From: Prosopocoilus inquinatus
Lineage: Eukaryota; Arthropoda; Insecta; Coleoptera; Lucanidae
NCBI GenBank assembly: GCA_036172665.1
Contig: JAYKNF010000024.1
Span: 62,001-126,000 of the forward strand
Direction: 5' to 3'
Length of the DNA stretch: 64,000 bases
Shown: positions 53,059 through 64,000 of the stretch, piece by piece
Layout: each line of letters opens with the position of its first letter
How positions within the stretch are numbered: position 1 is the first letter of the stretch
Made by a program: the position numbers and the translations under genes
Notes under the pieces: model-generated
Seen by the model: only the letters and a program-made list of their open reading frames with translations
Databases searched by the model: none
What the model was told of the DNA's origin: nothing

Positions 53059-54859
53059 CCCAAATCAGAGTTACTGGATTCCATCGTAAAGTCAAATAAC
53101 ATGATAGATAAGTAAGGATCGATTAGATACATCACAGGAACAACGCTAATACGTGTTGTTTCGTTCAAAACTATCTCCAGCTTCTGCTGCGTCCGAAAAC
53201 TTCGTAAATCACATCAGAGTTACTGGAGTCTGTTGAAACGTCAAATAACATAGTAGATAAGTAAGGATCGATCAGATACATCACAGGAACGACGCTAATA
53301 CGTGTTGTTTCGTTCAGAAGTATTTCCAGCTCCTGCTGCGTCCGAAAACTTCGTATCTCACATCAGAGTTACTGAAGTGCATCGCAACTTCAAATAACAT
53401 GATAGATAAGTAAGGATCGATTAGATACATCACAGGAACAACGCTAGTACGTGTTGTTTCGTTCAAAACTATTTCCAGCTTCTGCTGCGTCCGAAAACTT
53501 CTTATCTCACATCAGAGTTACTGGAGTCTATCGTAACGTCAAATAACAAGATAGATAAGTAAGGATCGATTAGATACATAACAGGAACAACGCTAATACG
53601 TGTTATTTCGTTCAAAACTATTTCCGGCTCCTGCTGAGTCCTATAACTTCGTATCTCACATCAGAGTTACTGGAGTCCATCGTAACGTGAAATAACATGA
53701 TAGATAAGTAAGGATCGATTAGATACATCACAGGAACAACGCTAATACATGTTGTTTCGTTCAAAACTATTTCCAGCTTCTGCTGCGTCCGAAAACTTCG
53801 TATCTCATATCAGAGTTACTGGAGTCCATCGTAACGTGAAATAATATGATAGATAAACTAAGGATCGATTAGATATATCACAGGAACAACGCTAATACGT
53901 GTTGTTTCGTTCAAAACTATTTCCAGCTCCTGCTGAGTCCGAGAACTTCGTATCTCACATCAGAGTTACTGGAGTCCATCGTAACGTGAAATAACATTAT
54001 AGGTAAGTAATGATCGATTAGATACATCACAGGAACAACGCTAATACGTGTCGTTTTGTTCAAAACTATTTCCAGCTTCTGCTGCGTCCGAAAACTTCGT
54101 ATCTCACATCAGAGTTACTGGAGTCCATCGTAACGTGAAATAACATGATAGATAAGTAAGGATCGATTAGATATATCACAGGAACAACGCTAATACGTGT
54201 AGTTTCGTTCAAAACTATTTCCAGATTCTGCTGAGTCCGAAAACTTCGTATCTCACATCAGAGTTACTGGAGTCGATCGTAAAGTCAAACAACATGATAG
54301 ATAAGTAAGGATCGATTAGATACATCACAGGAACAACGCTAATACGTGTTGTTTCGTTCAAAACTATTTCCAGATTCTGCTGAGTCCGAAAACTTCGTAT
54401 ATCACATCAGAGTTACTGGAGTCCGTTGAAACGTCAAATAACATAGTAGATAAGTAAGGATCGATTAGATACATCAAAGCAACAACGCTAATACGTGTTG
54501 TTTCGTTCAAAACTATTTCCAGGTTCTGCTGTGTCCGAGAAATTCGTATCTTACATCAGAGATACTGGAGTCCGTTGAAACGTCAAATAACATAGTAGAT
54601 AAGTAAGGATCGATTAGATACATCAAAGCAACAACGCTAATACGTGTTGTTTCGTTCAAAACTATTTCCAGATTCTGCTGAGTCCGAAAACTTCGTATCT
54701 CACATCAGAGTTACTGGAGTCGATCGTAAAGTCAAACAACATGATAGATAAGTAAGGATCGATTAGATACATCACAGGAACAACGCTAATACGTGTTATT
54801 TCGTTCAAAACTATTTCCAGCTCCTGCTAAGTCTGAGAACTTCGTATCTCACATCAGAG
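53059..54859 (+). repeat. Mixed monomers after the broken cassette
   Basis: The first 0.5 kb copies 43.39-43.9 kb. Then come a +1-bp monomer (gataaactaagg, about 53,860) and units with the catcaaagcaac, agattctgctgag and gtcgatcg forms that lead into the 13-mer HOR. No gene or foreign sequence is seen. Confidence 0.7.
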
Positions 54860-56795
54860 TTACTGGAGTCCGTTGAAACGTCAAATAGCATAGTAGATAA
54901 GTAAGGATCGATTAGATACATCAAAGCAACAACGCTAATACGTGTTGTTTCGTTCAAAACTATTTCCAGGTTCTGCTGTGTCCGAGAAATTCGTATCTCA
55001 CATCAGAGATACTGGAGTGCATCGTAACGTCAAATAACAAGATAGATAAGTAAGGATCGATTAGATACATCACAGGAACAACGCTAATACGTGTTATTTC
55101 GTTCAAGACTACTTCCAGCTCCTGCTGAGTCCGAGAACTTCGTATCTCACATCAGAGTTACTGGAGTCCATCGTAAAGTCAAATAACATGATAGATAAGT
55201 AAGGATCGATTAGATACATCACAGGAACAACGCTAATACGTGTTGTTTCGTTCAAAATTATTTCCAGCTTCTGCTGCGTCCGAGAACCTCGTATCTCACA
55301 TCAGAGTTACTGGAGTCCGTTGAAAGGTCAAATAACATAGTAGATAAGTAAGGATCGATTAGGTACATCACAGGAACAACGCTAATACGTGTTGTTTCGT
55401 TCAGAACTATTTCCAGCTCCTGCTGCGTAGGAGAACTTCGTATCTAACATCAGAGTTACTGGAGTCCATCGTAACTTCAAATAACATGATAGATAAGTAA
55501 GGATCGATTAGATACATCACAGGAACAACGCTAATACGTGTTATTTCGTTCAATACTATTTCCAGCTCCTGCTGAGTCCGAGAACTTCGTATCTCACATC
55601 AGAGTTACTGGAGTGCATCGTAACTTCAAATAACATGATAGATAAATAAATATTGACTAGATACATCACAGGAACAACGCTAATACGTGTTGTTTCCTTC
55701 AAAAATATTTCCAGCTTCTGCTGCGTCCGAAAACATCGTATCTCAAATCAGAGTTACAGGAGTCCATCGTAAAGTCAAATAACAAGATAGATAAGTAAGG
55801 ATCGATTAGATACATCACAGGAACAACGCTAATACGTGTTATTTCGTTCAAAACTATTTCCAGCTTCTGCTGAGTCCGAGAACATCGTATCTCACATCAG
55901 AGTTACTGGAGTCCGTTGAAACGTCAAATAACATAGTAGATAAGTAAGGATCGATTAGATACATCACAGGAATAACGCTAATACGTGTTGTTCCGTTCAG
56001 AATTATTTCCAGCTCCTGCTGCGTCCGAGAACTTCGTATCTCACATCAGAGTTACTGGTGTCCATCGTAACGTCAAACAACATGATAGATAAGTAAGGAT
56101 CGATTAGATACATCACAGGAACAACGCTAATACGTTTTATTTCGTTCAAAACTATTTCCAGCTCCTGCTGAGTCCGAGAACTTCGTATCTCACATCAGAG
56201 TTGCTGGAGTCCGTTGAACCGTCAAATAACATAGTAGATAAGGAAGGATCGATTAGATACATCACAGGAACAACGCTAATATTGCTGTTTCGTTCAGAAC
56301 TATTTCCAGCTTCTGCTGCGTCTGAGAATTTCGTATCTCACATCAGAGTTACTGGAGTTCATCGTAAAGTCAAATAACATAGTAGATAAGTAAGGATCGA
56401 TTAGATACATCACAGGAACGACGCTAAAACGTGATGTTTCGTTCATAACTATTTCCAGCTTCTGCTGCGTCCGAGAACTTCGTATCTCACATCAGAGTTA
56501 CTGGAGTGCATCGTAACGTCAAATAACAAGATAGATAAGTAAGGATCGATTAGATACATCACAGGAACAACGTTAATACGTGTTGTTTCGTTCAAAACTA
56601 TTTCCAGCTTCTGCTGCGTCCGAGAACTTCGTATCTCACATCAGAGTTACTGGAGTGCATCGTAACGTCCTATAACATGATAGATAAGTAAGGATTGACT
56701 AGATACATCACAGGAACAACGCTAATACGTGTTATTTAGTTCAAAACTATTTCCAGCTCCTGCTGAGTCCGAGAACCTCGTATCTCACATCAGAG
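54860..56795 (+). repeat. 13-mer HOR, copy 1 (1,936 bp)
   Basis: gcgtaggag (55,425 and 57,361) and ttctgctgtg (54,971 and 56,907) are both 1,936 bp apart, which is 13 x 149 minus the 1-bp deletion in the aatattgctg monomer (about 56,280). Private states such as tctaacatcag, gttgctggag and cgttttattt are shared with copy 2. Confidence 0.85.
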
Positions 56796-58731
56796 TTACT
56801 GGAGTCCGTTGAAACGTCAAATAACATAGTAGATAAGTAAGGATCGATTAGATACATCAAAGCAACAACGCTAATACGTGTTGTTTCGTTCAAAACTATT
56901 TCCAGGTTCTGCTGTGTCCGAGAAATTCGTATCTCACATCAGAGATACTGGAGTGCATCGTAACGTCAAATAACAAGATAGATAAGTAAGGATCGATTAG
57001 ATACATCACAGGAACAACGCTAATACGTGTTATTTCGTTCAAGACTACTTCCAGCTCCTGCTGAGTCCGAGAACTTCGTATCTCACATCAGAGTTACTGG
57101 AGTCCATCGTAAAGTCAAATAACATGATAGATAAGTAAGGATCGATTAGATACATCACAGGAACAACGCTAATACGTGTTGTTTCGTTCAAAATTATTTC
57201 CAGCTTCTGCTGCGTCCGAGAACCTCGTATCTCACATCAGAGTTACTGGAGTCCGTTGAAAGGTCAAATAACATAGTAGATAAGTAAGGATCGATTAGGT
57301 ACATCACAGGAACAACGCTAATACGTGTTGTTTCGTTCAGAACTATTTCCAGCTCCTGCTGCGTAGGAGAACTTCGTATCTAACATCAGAGTTACTGGAG
57401 TCCATCGTAACTTCAAATAACATGATAGATAAGTAAGGATCGATTAGATACATCACAGGAACAACGCTAATACGTGTTATTTCGTTCAATACTATTTCCA
57501 GGTCCTGCTGAGTCCGAGAACTTCGTATCTCACATCAGAGTTACTGGAGTGCATCGTAACTTCAAATAACATGATAGATAAATAAATGTTGACTAGATAC
57601 ATCACAGGAACAACGCTAATACGTGTTGTTTCCTTCAAAAATATTTCCAGCTTCTGCTGCGTCCGAAAACATCGTATCTCAAATCAGAGTTACAGGAGTC
57701 CATCGTAAAGTCAAATAACAAGATAGATAAGTAAGGATCGATTAGATACATCACAGGAACAACGCTAATACGTGTTATTTCGTTCAAAACTATTTCCAGC
57801 TTCTGCTGAGTCCGAGAACATCGTATCTCACATCAGAGTTACTGGAGTCCGTTGAAACGTCAAATAACATAGTAGATAAGTAAGGATCGATTAGATACAT
57901 CACAGGAATAACGCTAATACGTGTTGTTCCGTTCAGAATTATTTCCAGCTCCTGCTGCGTCCGAGAACTTCGTATCTCACATCAGAGTTACTGGTGTCCA
58001 TCGTAACGTCAAACAACATGATAGATAAGTAAGGATCGATTAGATACATCACAGGAACAACGCTAATACGTTTTATTTCGTTCAAAACTATTTCCAGCTC
58101 CTGCTGAGTCCGAGAACTTCGTATCTCACATCAGAGTTGCTGGAGTCCGTTGAACCGTCAAATAACATAGTAGATAAGGAAGGATCGATTAGATACATCA
58201 CAGGAACAACGCTAATATTGCTGTTTCGTTCAGAACTATTTCCAGCTTCTGCTGCGTCTGAGAATTTCGTATCTCACATCAGAGTTACTGGAGTTCATCG
58301 TAAAGTCAAATAACATAGTAGATAAGTAAGGATCAATTAGATACATCACAGGAACGACGCTAAAACGTGATGTTTCGTTCATAACTATTTCCAGCTTCTG
58401 CTGCGTCCGAGAACTTCGTATCTCACATCAGAGTTACTGGAGTGCATCGTAACGTCAAATAACAAGATAGATAAGTAAGGATCGATTAGATACATCACAG
58501 GAACAACGTTAATACGTGTTGTTTCGTTCAAAACTATTTCCAGCTTCTGCTGCGTCCGAGAACTTCGTATCTCACATCAGAGTTACTGGAGTGCATCGTA
58601 ACGTCCTATAACATGATAGATAAGTAAGGATTGACTAGATACATCACAGGAACAACGCTAATACGTGTTATTTAGTTCAAAACTATTTCCAGCTCCTGCT
58701 GAGTCCGAGAACCTCGTATCTCACATCAGAG
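56796..58731 (+). repeat. 13-mer HOR, copy 2 (1,936 bp)
   Basis: Near-identical tandem copy of the preceding unit. Differences I noted are few (aaatGttgac near 57,586, ccaGgtcc near 57,499, ggatcAatt near 58,331). It includes the same 148-bp monomer. Confidence 0.85.
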
Positions 58732-59059
58732 TTACTGGAGTCCGTTGAAACGTCAAATAACATAGTAGATAAGTAAGGATCGATTAGATACATCAAAGCA
58801 ACAACGCTAATACGTGTTGTTTCGTTCAAAACTATTTCCAGATTCTGCTGAGTCCGAAAACTTCGTATCTCACATCAGAGTTACTGGAGTCGATCGTAAA
58901 GTCAAACAACATGATAGATAAGTAAGGATCGATTAGATACATCACAGGAACAACGCTAATACGTGTTATTTCGTTCAAAACTATTTCCAGCTTCTGCTAA
59001 GTCTGAGAACTTCGTATCTCACATCAGAGTTACTGGAGTCCGTTGAAACGTCAAATAAC

Positions 59060-60478
59060 ATAGTAGATAAGTAAGGATCGATTAGATACATCAAAGCAAC
59101 AACGCTAATACGTGTTGTTTCGTTCAAAACTATTTCCAGGTTCTGCTGTGTCCGAGAAATTCGTATCTCACATCAGAGTTACTGGAGTGCATCGTAACGT
59201 CAAATAACAAGATAGATAAGTAAGGATCGATTAGATACATCACAGGAACAACGCTAATACGTGTTATTTCGTTCAAGACTACTTCCAGCTCCTGCTGAGT
59301 CCGAGAACTTCGTATCTCACATCAGAGTTACTGGAGTCCATCGTAAAGTCAAATAACATGATAGATAAGTAAGGATCGATTAGATACATCACAGGAACAA
59401 CGCTAATACGTGTTGTTTCGTTCAAAATTATTTCCAGCTTCTGCTGCGTCCGAGAACCTCGTATCTCACATCAGAGTTACTGGAGTCCGTTGAAACGTCA
59501 AATAACATAGTAGATAAGTAAGGATCGATTAGATACATCAAAGCAACAACGCTAATACGTGTTGTTTCGTTCAGAACTATTTCCAGCTCCTGCTGCGTAG
59601 GAGAACTTCGTATCTAACATCAGAGTTACTGGAGTCCATCGTAACTTCAAATAACATGATAGATAAGTAAGGATCGATTAGATACATCACAGGAACAACG
59701 CTAATACGTGTTATTTCGTTCAATACTATTTCCAGCTCCTGCTGAGTCCGAGAACTTCGTATCTCACATCAGAGTTACTGGAGTGCATCGTAACTTCAAA
59801 TAACATGATAGATAAGTAAATATTGACTAGATACATCACAGGAACAACGCTAATACGTGTTGTTTCCTTCAAAAATATTTCCAGCTTCTGCTGCGTCCGA
59901 AAACATCGTATCTCAAATCAGAGTTACAGGAGTCCATCGTAAAGTCAAATAACAAGATAGATAAGTAAGGATCGATTAGATACATCACAGGAACAACGCT
60001 AATACGTGTTATTTCGTTCAAAACTATTTCCAGCTCCTGCTGAGTCCGAGAACATCGTATCTCACATCAGAGTTACTGGAGTCCGTTGAAACGTCAAATA
60101 ACATAGTAGATAAGTAAGGATCGATTAGATACATCACAGGAATAACGCTAATACGTGTTGTTCCGTTCAGAATTATTTCCAGCTCCTGCTGCGTCCGAAA
60201 ACTTCGTATCTCACATCAGAGTTACTGGTGTCCATCGTAACGTCAAACAACATGATAGATAAGTAAGGATCGATTAGATACATCACAGGAACAACGCTAA
60301 TACGTGTTATTTCGTTCAAAACTATTTCCAGCTCCTGCTGAGTCCGAGAACTTCGTATCTCACATCAGAGTTGGTGGAGTCCGTTGAACCGTCAAATAAC
60401 ATAGTAGATAAGGAAGGATCGATTAGATACATCACAGGAACAACGCTAATATTGCTGTTTCGTTCAGAACTATTTCCA
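59060..60478 (+). repeat. 13-mer HOR, copy 3 (partial, 15-monomer spacing)
   Basis: ttctgctgtg at 59,141 and gcgtaggag at 59,595 lie 2,234 bp after copy 2, which is 15 x 149 minus 1. The monomer near 59,500-59,560 differs from copies 1 and 2 (catcaaagcaac in place of catcacaggaac), so it was replaced by another unit. The match ends after the aatattgctg monomer at about 60,478. Confidence 0.75.
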
Positions 60479-62458
60479 GCTCCTGCTGAGTCCGAGAACT
60501 TCGTATCTCACATCAGAGTTACTGGTGTCCATCGTAACGTCAAACAACATGATAGATAAGTAAGGATCGATTAGATATATCACAGGAACAACGCTAATAC
60601 GTGTTATTTCGTTCAAAACTATTTCCAGCTCCTGCTGAGTCCGAGAACATCGTATCTCACATCAGAGTTACTGGAGTCCGTTGAAACGTCAAATAACATA
60701 GTAGATAAGTAAGGATCGATTAGATACATCACAGGAACGACGCTAAAACGTGATGTTTCGTTCATAACTATTTCCAGCTTCTGCTGCGTCCGAGAACTTC
60801 GTATCTCACATCAGAGTTACTGGAGTGCATCGTAACGTCAAATAACAAGATAGATAAGTAAGGATCGATTAGATACATCACAGGAACAACGTTAATACGT
60901 GTTGTTTCGTTCAAAACTATTTCCAGCTTCTGCTGCGTCCGAGAACTTCGTATCTCACATCAGAGTTACTGGAGTGCATCGTAACGTCCTATAACATGAT
61001 AGATAAGTAAGGATTGACTAGATACATCACAGGAACAACGCCAATACGTGTTATTTCGTTCAAAACTATTTCCAGCTCCTGCTGAGTCCGAGAACCTCGT
61101 ATCTCACATCAGAGTTACTAGAGTCCGTTGAAACGTCAAATAACATAGTAGATAAGCAAGGATCGATTAGATACATCACAGGAACAACGCTAATACGTGT
61201 TGTTTCGTTCAGAACTATTTCCAGCTCCTGCTGCGTAGGAGAACTTCGTATCTCACATCAGAGTTACTGGAGTCCATCGTAACTTCAAATAACATGATAG
61301 ATAACTAAGGATCGATTAGATACATCACAAGAACAACGCTAATACGTGTTATTTCGTTCAAAACTATTTCCAGCTCCTGCTGAGTCCGAGAACTTCGTAT
61401 CTCACATCAGAGTTACTGGAGTGCATCGTAACGTCAAACAACATGATAGATAAATAAGGATCGATTAGATACATCACAGGAACAACGCTAATACGTGTTA
61501 TTTCGTTCAAAACTATTTCCAGCTCCTGCTGAGTCCGAGAACCTCGTATCTCACATCAGAGTTACTGGGGTCCGTTGAAACGTCAAATAACATAGTAGAT
61601 AAGTAAGGATCGATTAGATACATCACAGGAACAACGCTAATACGTGTTGTTTGGTTCAAAACTATTTCCAGCTTCTGCTGCGTCCGAAAACTTCGTATCT
61701 CAAATCAGAGTTACAGGAGTCCATCGTAACGTCAAATAACAAGATAGATAAGTAAGGATCGATTAGATACATCACAGGAACAACGCTAATACGTGTTGTT
61801 TCGTTCAAAACTATTTCCAGCTCCTGCTGCGTCCGAGAACTTCGTATCTCACATCAGAGTTACTGGAGTTCGTTGAAACGTCAAATAACATAGTAGATAA
61901 GTAAGGATCGATTAGATACATCACAGGAACAACGCTAATACGTGTTTTTTCGTTCAAAACTATTTCCAGGTCCTGCTGAGTCCGAGAACCTCGTATCTCA
62001 CATCAGAGTTACTGGAGTCCATCGTAAAGTCAAATAACATGATAGATAAGTAAGGATCGATTAGATACATCACAGGAACAACGCTAATACGTGTTGTTTC
62101 GTTCAAAACTATTTCCAGCTCCTGCTGCGTCCGAGAACTTCGTATCTCACATCAGAGTTACTGGAGTTCGTTGAAACGTCAAATAACATAGTAGATAAGT
62201 AAGGATCGATTAGATACATCACAGGAACAACGCTAATACGTGTTGTTTGGTTCAAAACTATTTCCAGCTTCTGCTGCGTCCGAAAACTTCGTATCTCAAA
62301 TCAGAGTTACTGGAGTGCATCGTAACGTCAAATAACAAGATAGATGAGTAAGGATCGATTAGGTACATCACAGGAACAACGCTAATACGTGCTATTTCGT
62401 TCAAAACTACTTCCAGCTCCTGCTGAGTCCGAGAACTTCTTATCTCACATCAGAGTTA
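60479..62458 (+). repeat. Mixed monomers
   Basis: Satellite monomers; 61.0-62.0 kb resembles 22.0-22.9 kb and 11.5-12.3 kb (gcgtaggag, the gaacctcg form, ggggtccgttg, gtgttttttcg). Two monomers carry gtttGgttc (61,650 and 62,247). Nothing else is seen. Confidence 0.65.
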
Positions 62459-63799
62459 CTGGAGTCCATCGTAAAGTCAAATAACATGATAGATAAGTAT
62501 GGATCGATTAGATACATCACAGGAACAACGCTAATACGTGTTGTTTCGTTCAAAACTATTTCCAGCTTCTGCTGCGTCCGAAAACTTCGTATCTCACATC
62601 AGAGTTACTGGAGTCCATCGTAACGTCAAATAACAAGATAGATAAGTAAGGATCGATTAGATACATCACAGGAACAACGCTAATGCGTGTTATTTCGTTC
62701 AAAACTATTTCCAGCTAATGCTGAGTCCGAGAACATCGTATCTCACATCAGAGTTACTGGAGTCCGTTGAAACGTCAAATAACATAGTAGATAAGTAAGA
62801 ATCGATTAGATACATCACAGGAACAACGCTAATACGTGTCATTTCGTTCAAAACTACTTCCAGCTCCTGCTGAGTCCGAGAACTTCGTATCTCACATCAG
62901 AGTTACTGGAGTCCATCGTAAAGTCAAATAACATGATAGATAAGTAAGGATCGATTAGATACATCACAGGAACAACGCTAATACGTGTTGTTTCGTTCAA
63001 AACTATTTCCAGCTTCTGCTGCGTCCGAAAACTTCGTATCTCACATCAGAGTTACTGGAGTCCATCGTAACGTCAAATAACAAGATAGATAAGTAAGGAT
63101 CGATTAGATACATCACAGGAACAACGCTAATGCGTGTTATTTCGTTCAAAATTATTTCCAGCTAATGCTGAGTCCGAGAATATCGTATCTCACATCAGAG
63201 TTACTGGAGTCCGTTGAGACGTCAAATAACATAGTAGATAAGTAAGGATCGATTAGATACATCACAGGAACAACGCTAATACGTGTTATTTCGTTCAAAA
63301 CTACTTCCAGCTCCTGCTGAGTCCGAGAACTTCGTATCTCACATCAGAGTTACTGGAGTCCATCGTAAAGACAACTAACATGATAGATAAGTAAGGATCG
63401 ATTAGATACATCACAGGAACAACGCTAATACGTGTTATTTCGTTCAAAACTATTTCCAGCTCCTGCTGAGTCCGAGAACCTCGTATCTCACATCAGAGTT
63501 ACTGGAGTCCGTTGAAACGTCAAATAACATAGTAGATAAGTAAGGATCGATTAGATACATCACAGGAACAACGCTAATGCGTGTTATTTCGTTCAAAACT
63601 ATTTCCAGCTAATGCTGAGTCCGAGAACATCGTATCTCACATCAGAGTTACTGGAGTCCGTTGAAACGTCAAATAACATAGTAGATAAGTAAGAATCGAT
63701 TAGATACATCACAGGAACAACGCTAATACGTGTTATTTCGTTCAAAACTACTTCCAGCTCCTGCTGAGTCCGAGAACTTCGTATCTCACATCAGAGTTA
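62459..63799 (+). repeat. 3-mer HOR, three copies (447 bp each)
   Basis: Units start at 62,459, 62,906 and 63,353. Each contains one monomer with taatgcgtg (62,681, 63,128 and 63,575, exactly 447 bp apart) and gctaatgctgag, followed by a monomer with actacttccagc. Copies 1 and 2 agree closely; copy 3 has a different first monomer (gttAttt with gaacctcg). The array then continues to the window edge with a further monomer and a 2-bp-short one at about 63,976 (aataacagcag). Confidence 0.8.
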
Positions 63800-64000
63800 C
63801 TGGAGTCCATCCTAAAGTCAAATAACAAGATAGATAAGTAAGGATCGATTAGATACATCACAGGAACAACGCTAATACGTGTTATTTCATTCAAAACTAT
63901 TTCCAGCTCCTGCTGAGTCCGAGAACCTCGTATCTCATATCAGAGTTACTGGAGTCCGTTGAAACGTCAAATAACAGCAGATAAGTAAGGATCGATTAGA

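Larger units (their letters stand above)
1..64000 (+). repeat. 149-bp satellite tandem array filling the window
   Basis: The motif around the bases ctgg/agtcc starts at 1, 150, 299 and 448 and keeps recurring every 149 bp to the end, giving about 430 monomers. Only one monomer is reversed. Each monomer has stop codons in all three forward frames, and 149 is not a multiple of three, so no long frame can persist. No unrelated insert of 50 bp or more was seen while reading through. Monomers differ from one another mainly by substitutions, and indels are rare. The structure is that of satellite DNA; location at a centromere, pericentromere or subtelomere is inference. The array continues beyond both window edges. 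Confidence 0.98.

Noticed and set aside
1..64000. CRISPR array
   Set aside because: The whole 149-bp unit is conserved; there is no short repeat alternating with unrelated spacers, and no cas gene.
1..64000. tRNA, rRNA or SINE-derived monomer
   Set aside because: I saw no A-box/B-box pair in proper spacing, no cloverleaf pattern and no poly-A tail; a covariance-model search could confirm this.
1..64000. Telomere repeats or simple microsatellite tracts within the array
   Set aside because: No run of TTAGGG-like, TTAGG-like or dinucleotide repeats was found on either strand.

Overview
The whole window is one uninterrupted tandem array of a 149-bp satellite monomer, about 430 copies, nearly all in the same orientation. 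I find no protein-coding gene, RNA gene, transposon or CRISPR array. The longest open frames are 62-83 codons and are chance readings of the repeat. The sequence looks like eukaryotic satellite heterochromatin (centromeric, pericentromeric or subtelomeric). The species cannot be named from it. A consensus monomer compiled by eye is about 40% GC and carries nine CpG dinucleotides where about six are expected. CpG is therefore not depleted, which suggests (inference) a lineage or locus without heavy CpG methylation, as in many invertebrates.

The array has several scales of organisation. Monomers carry linked diagnostic variants: G or A at consensus position 85, C or A at position 117, and several forms of the segment at positions 5-40. 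Variant monomers recur in the same order, forming higher-order repeats (HORs). From left to right: an 8-mer duplication (0.5-2.3 kb); a segment at 2.4-3.9 kb copied again at 9.7-11.3 kb; 10-mer and 12-mer HORs (3.8-9.5 kb); one inverted, shortened monomer with 104-bp perfect foldback arms (9,548-9,671); a mixed region (11.3-15.8 kb); 19- to 21-mer HORs (15.8-22.7 kb); a mixed region with a duplication spaced 5.5 kb (22.7-30.6 kb); 19- to 21-mer HORs including a near-identical 2,831-bp tandem pair (30.6-38.7 kb); a segment copied about 10-11 kb further on (38.7-43 kb against 49-53 kb); 17- to 18-mer HORs (44.5-50 kb); a 13/15-mer HOR (54.9-60.5 kb); a short mixed region (60.5-62.5 kb); and a 3-mer HOR (62.5-63.8 kb).

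Phase is very regular. Distances between equivalent sites are exact multiples of 149 apart from a few small indels that I could place: the 29-bp loss in the inverted monomer, an 89-bp deletion near 42,046, a 7-bp tandem duplication near 43,268, a 9-bp deletion near 50,450, a 3-bp gain near 18,610, and scattered 1-2 bp changes. This pattern fits repeated unequal exchange or conversion with rare illegitimate joins. The most unusual object is the inverted monomer. The most informative for array history is a four-monomer cassette found eight times in the window.
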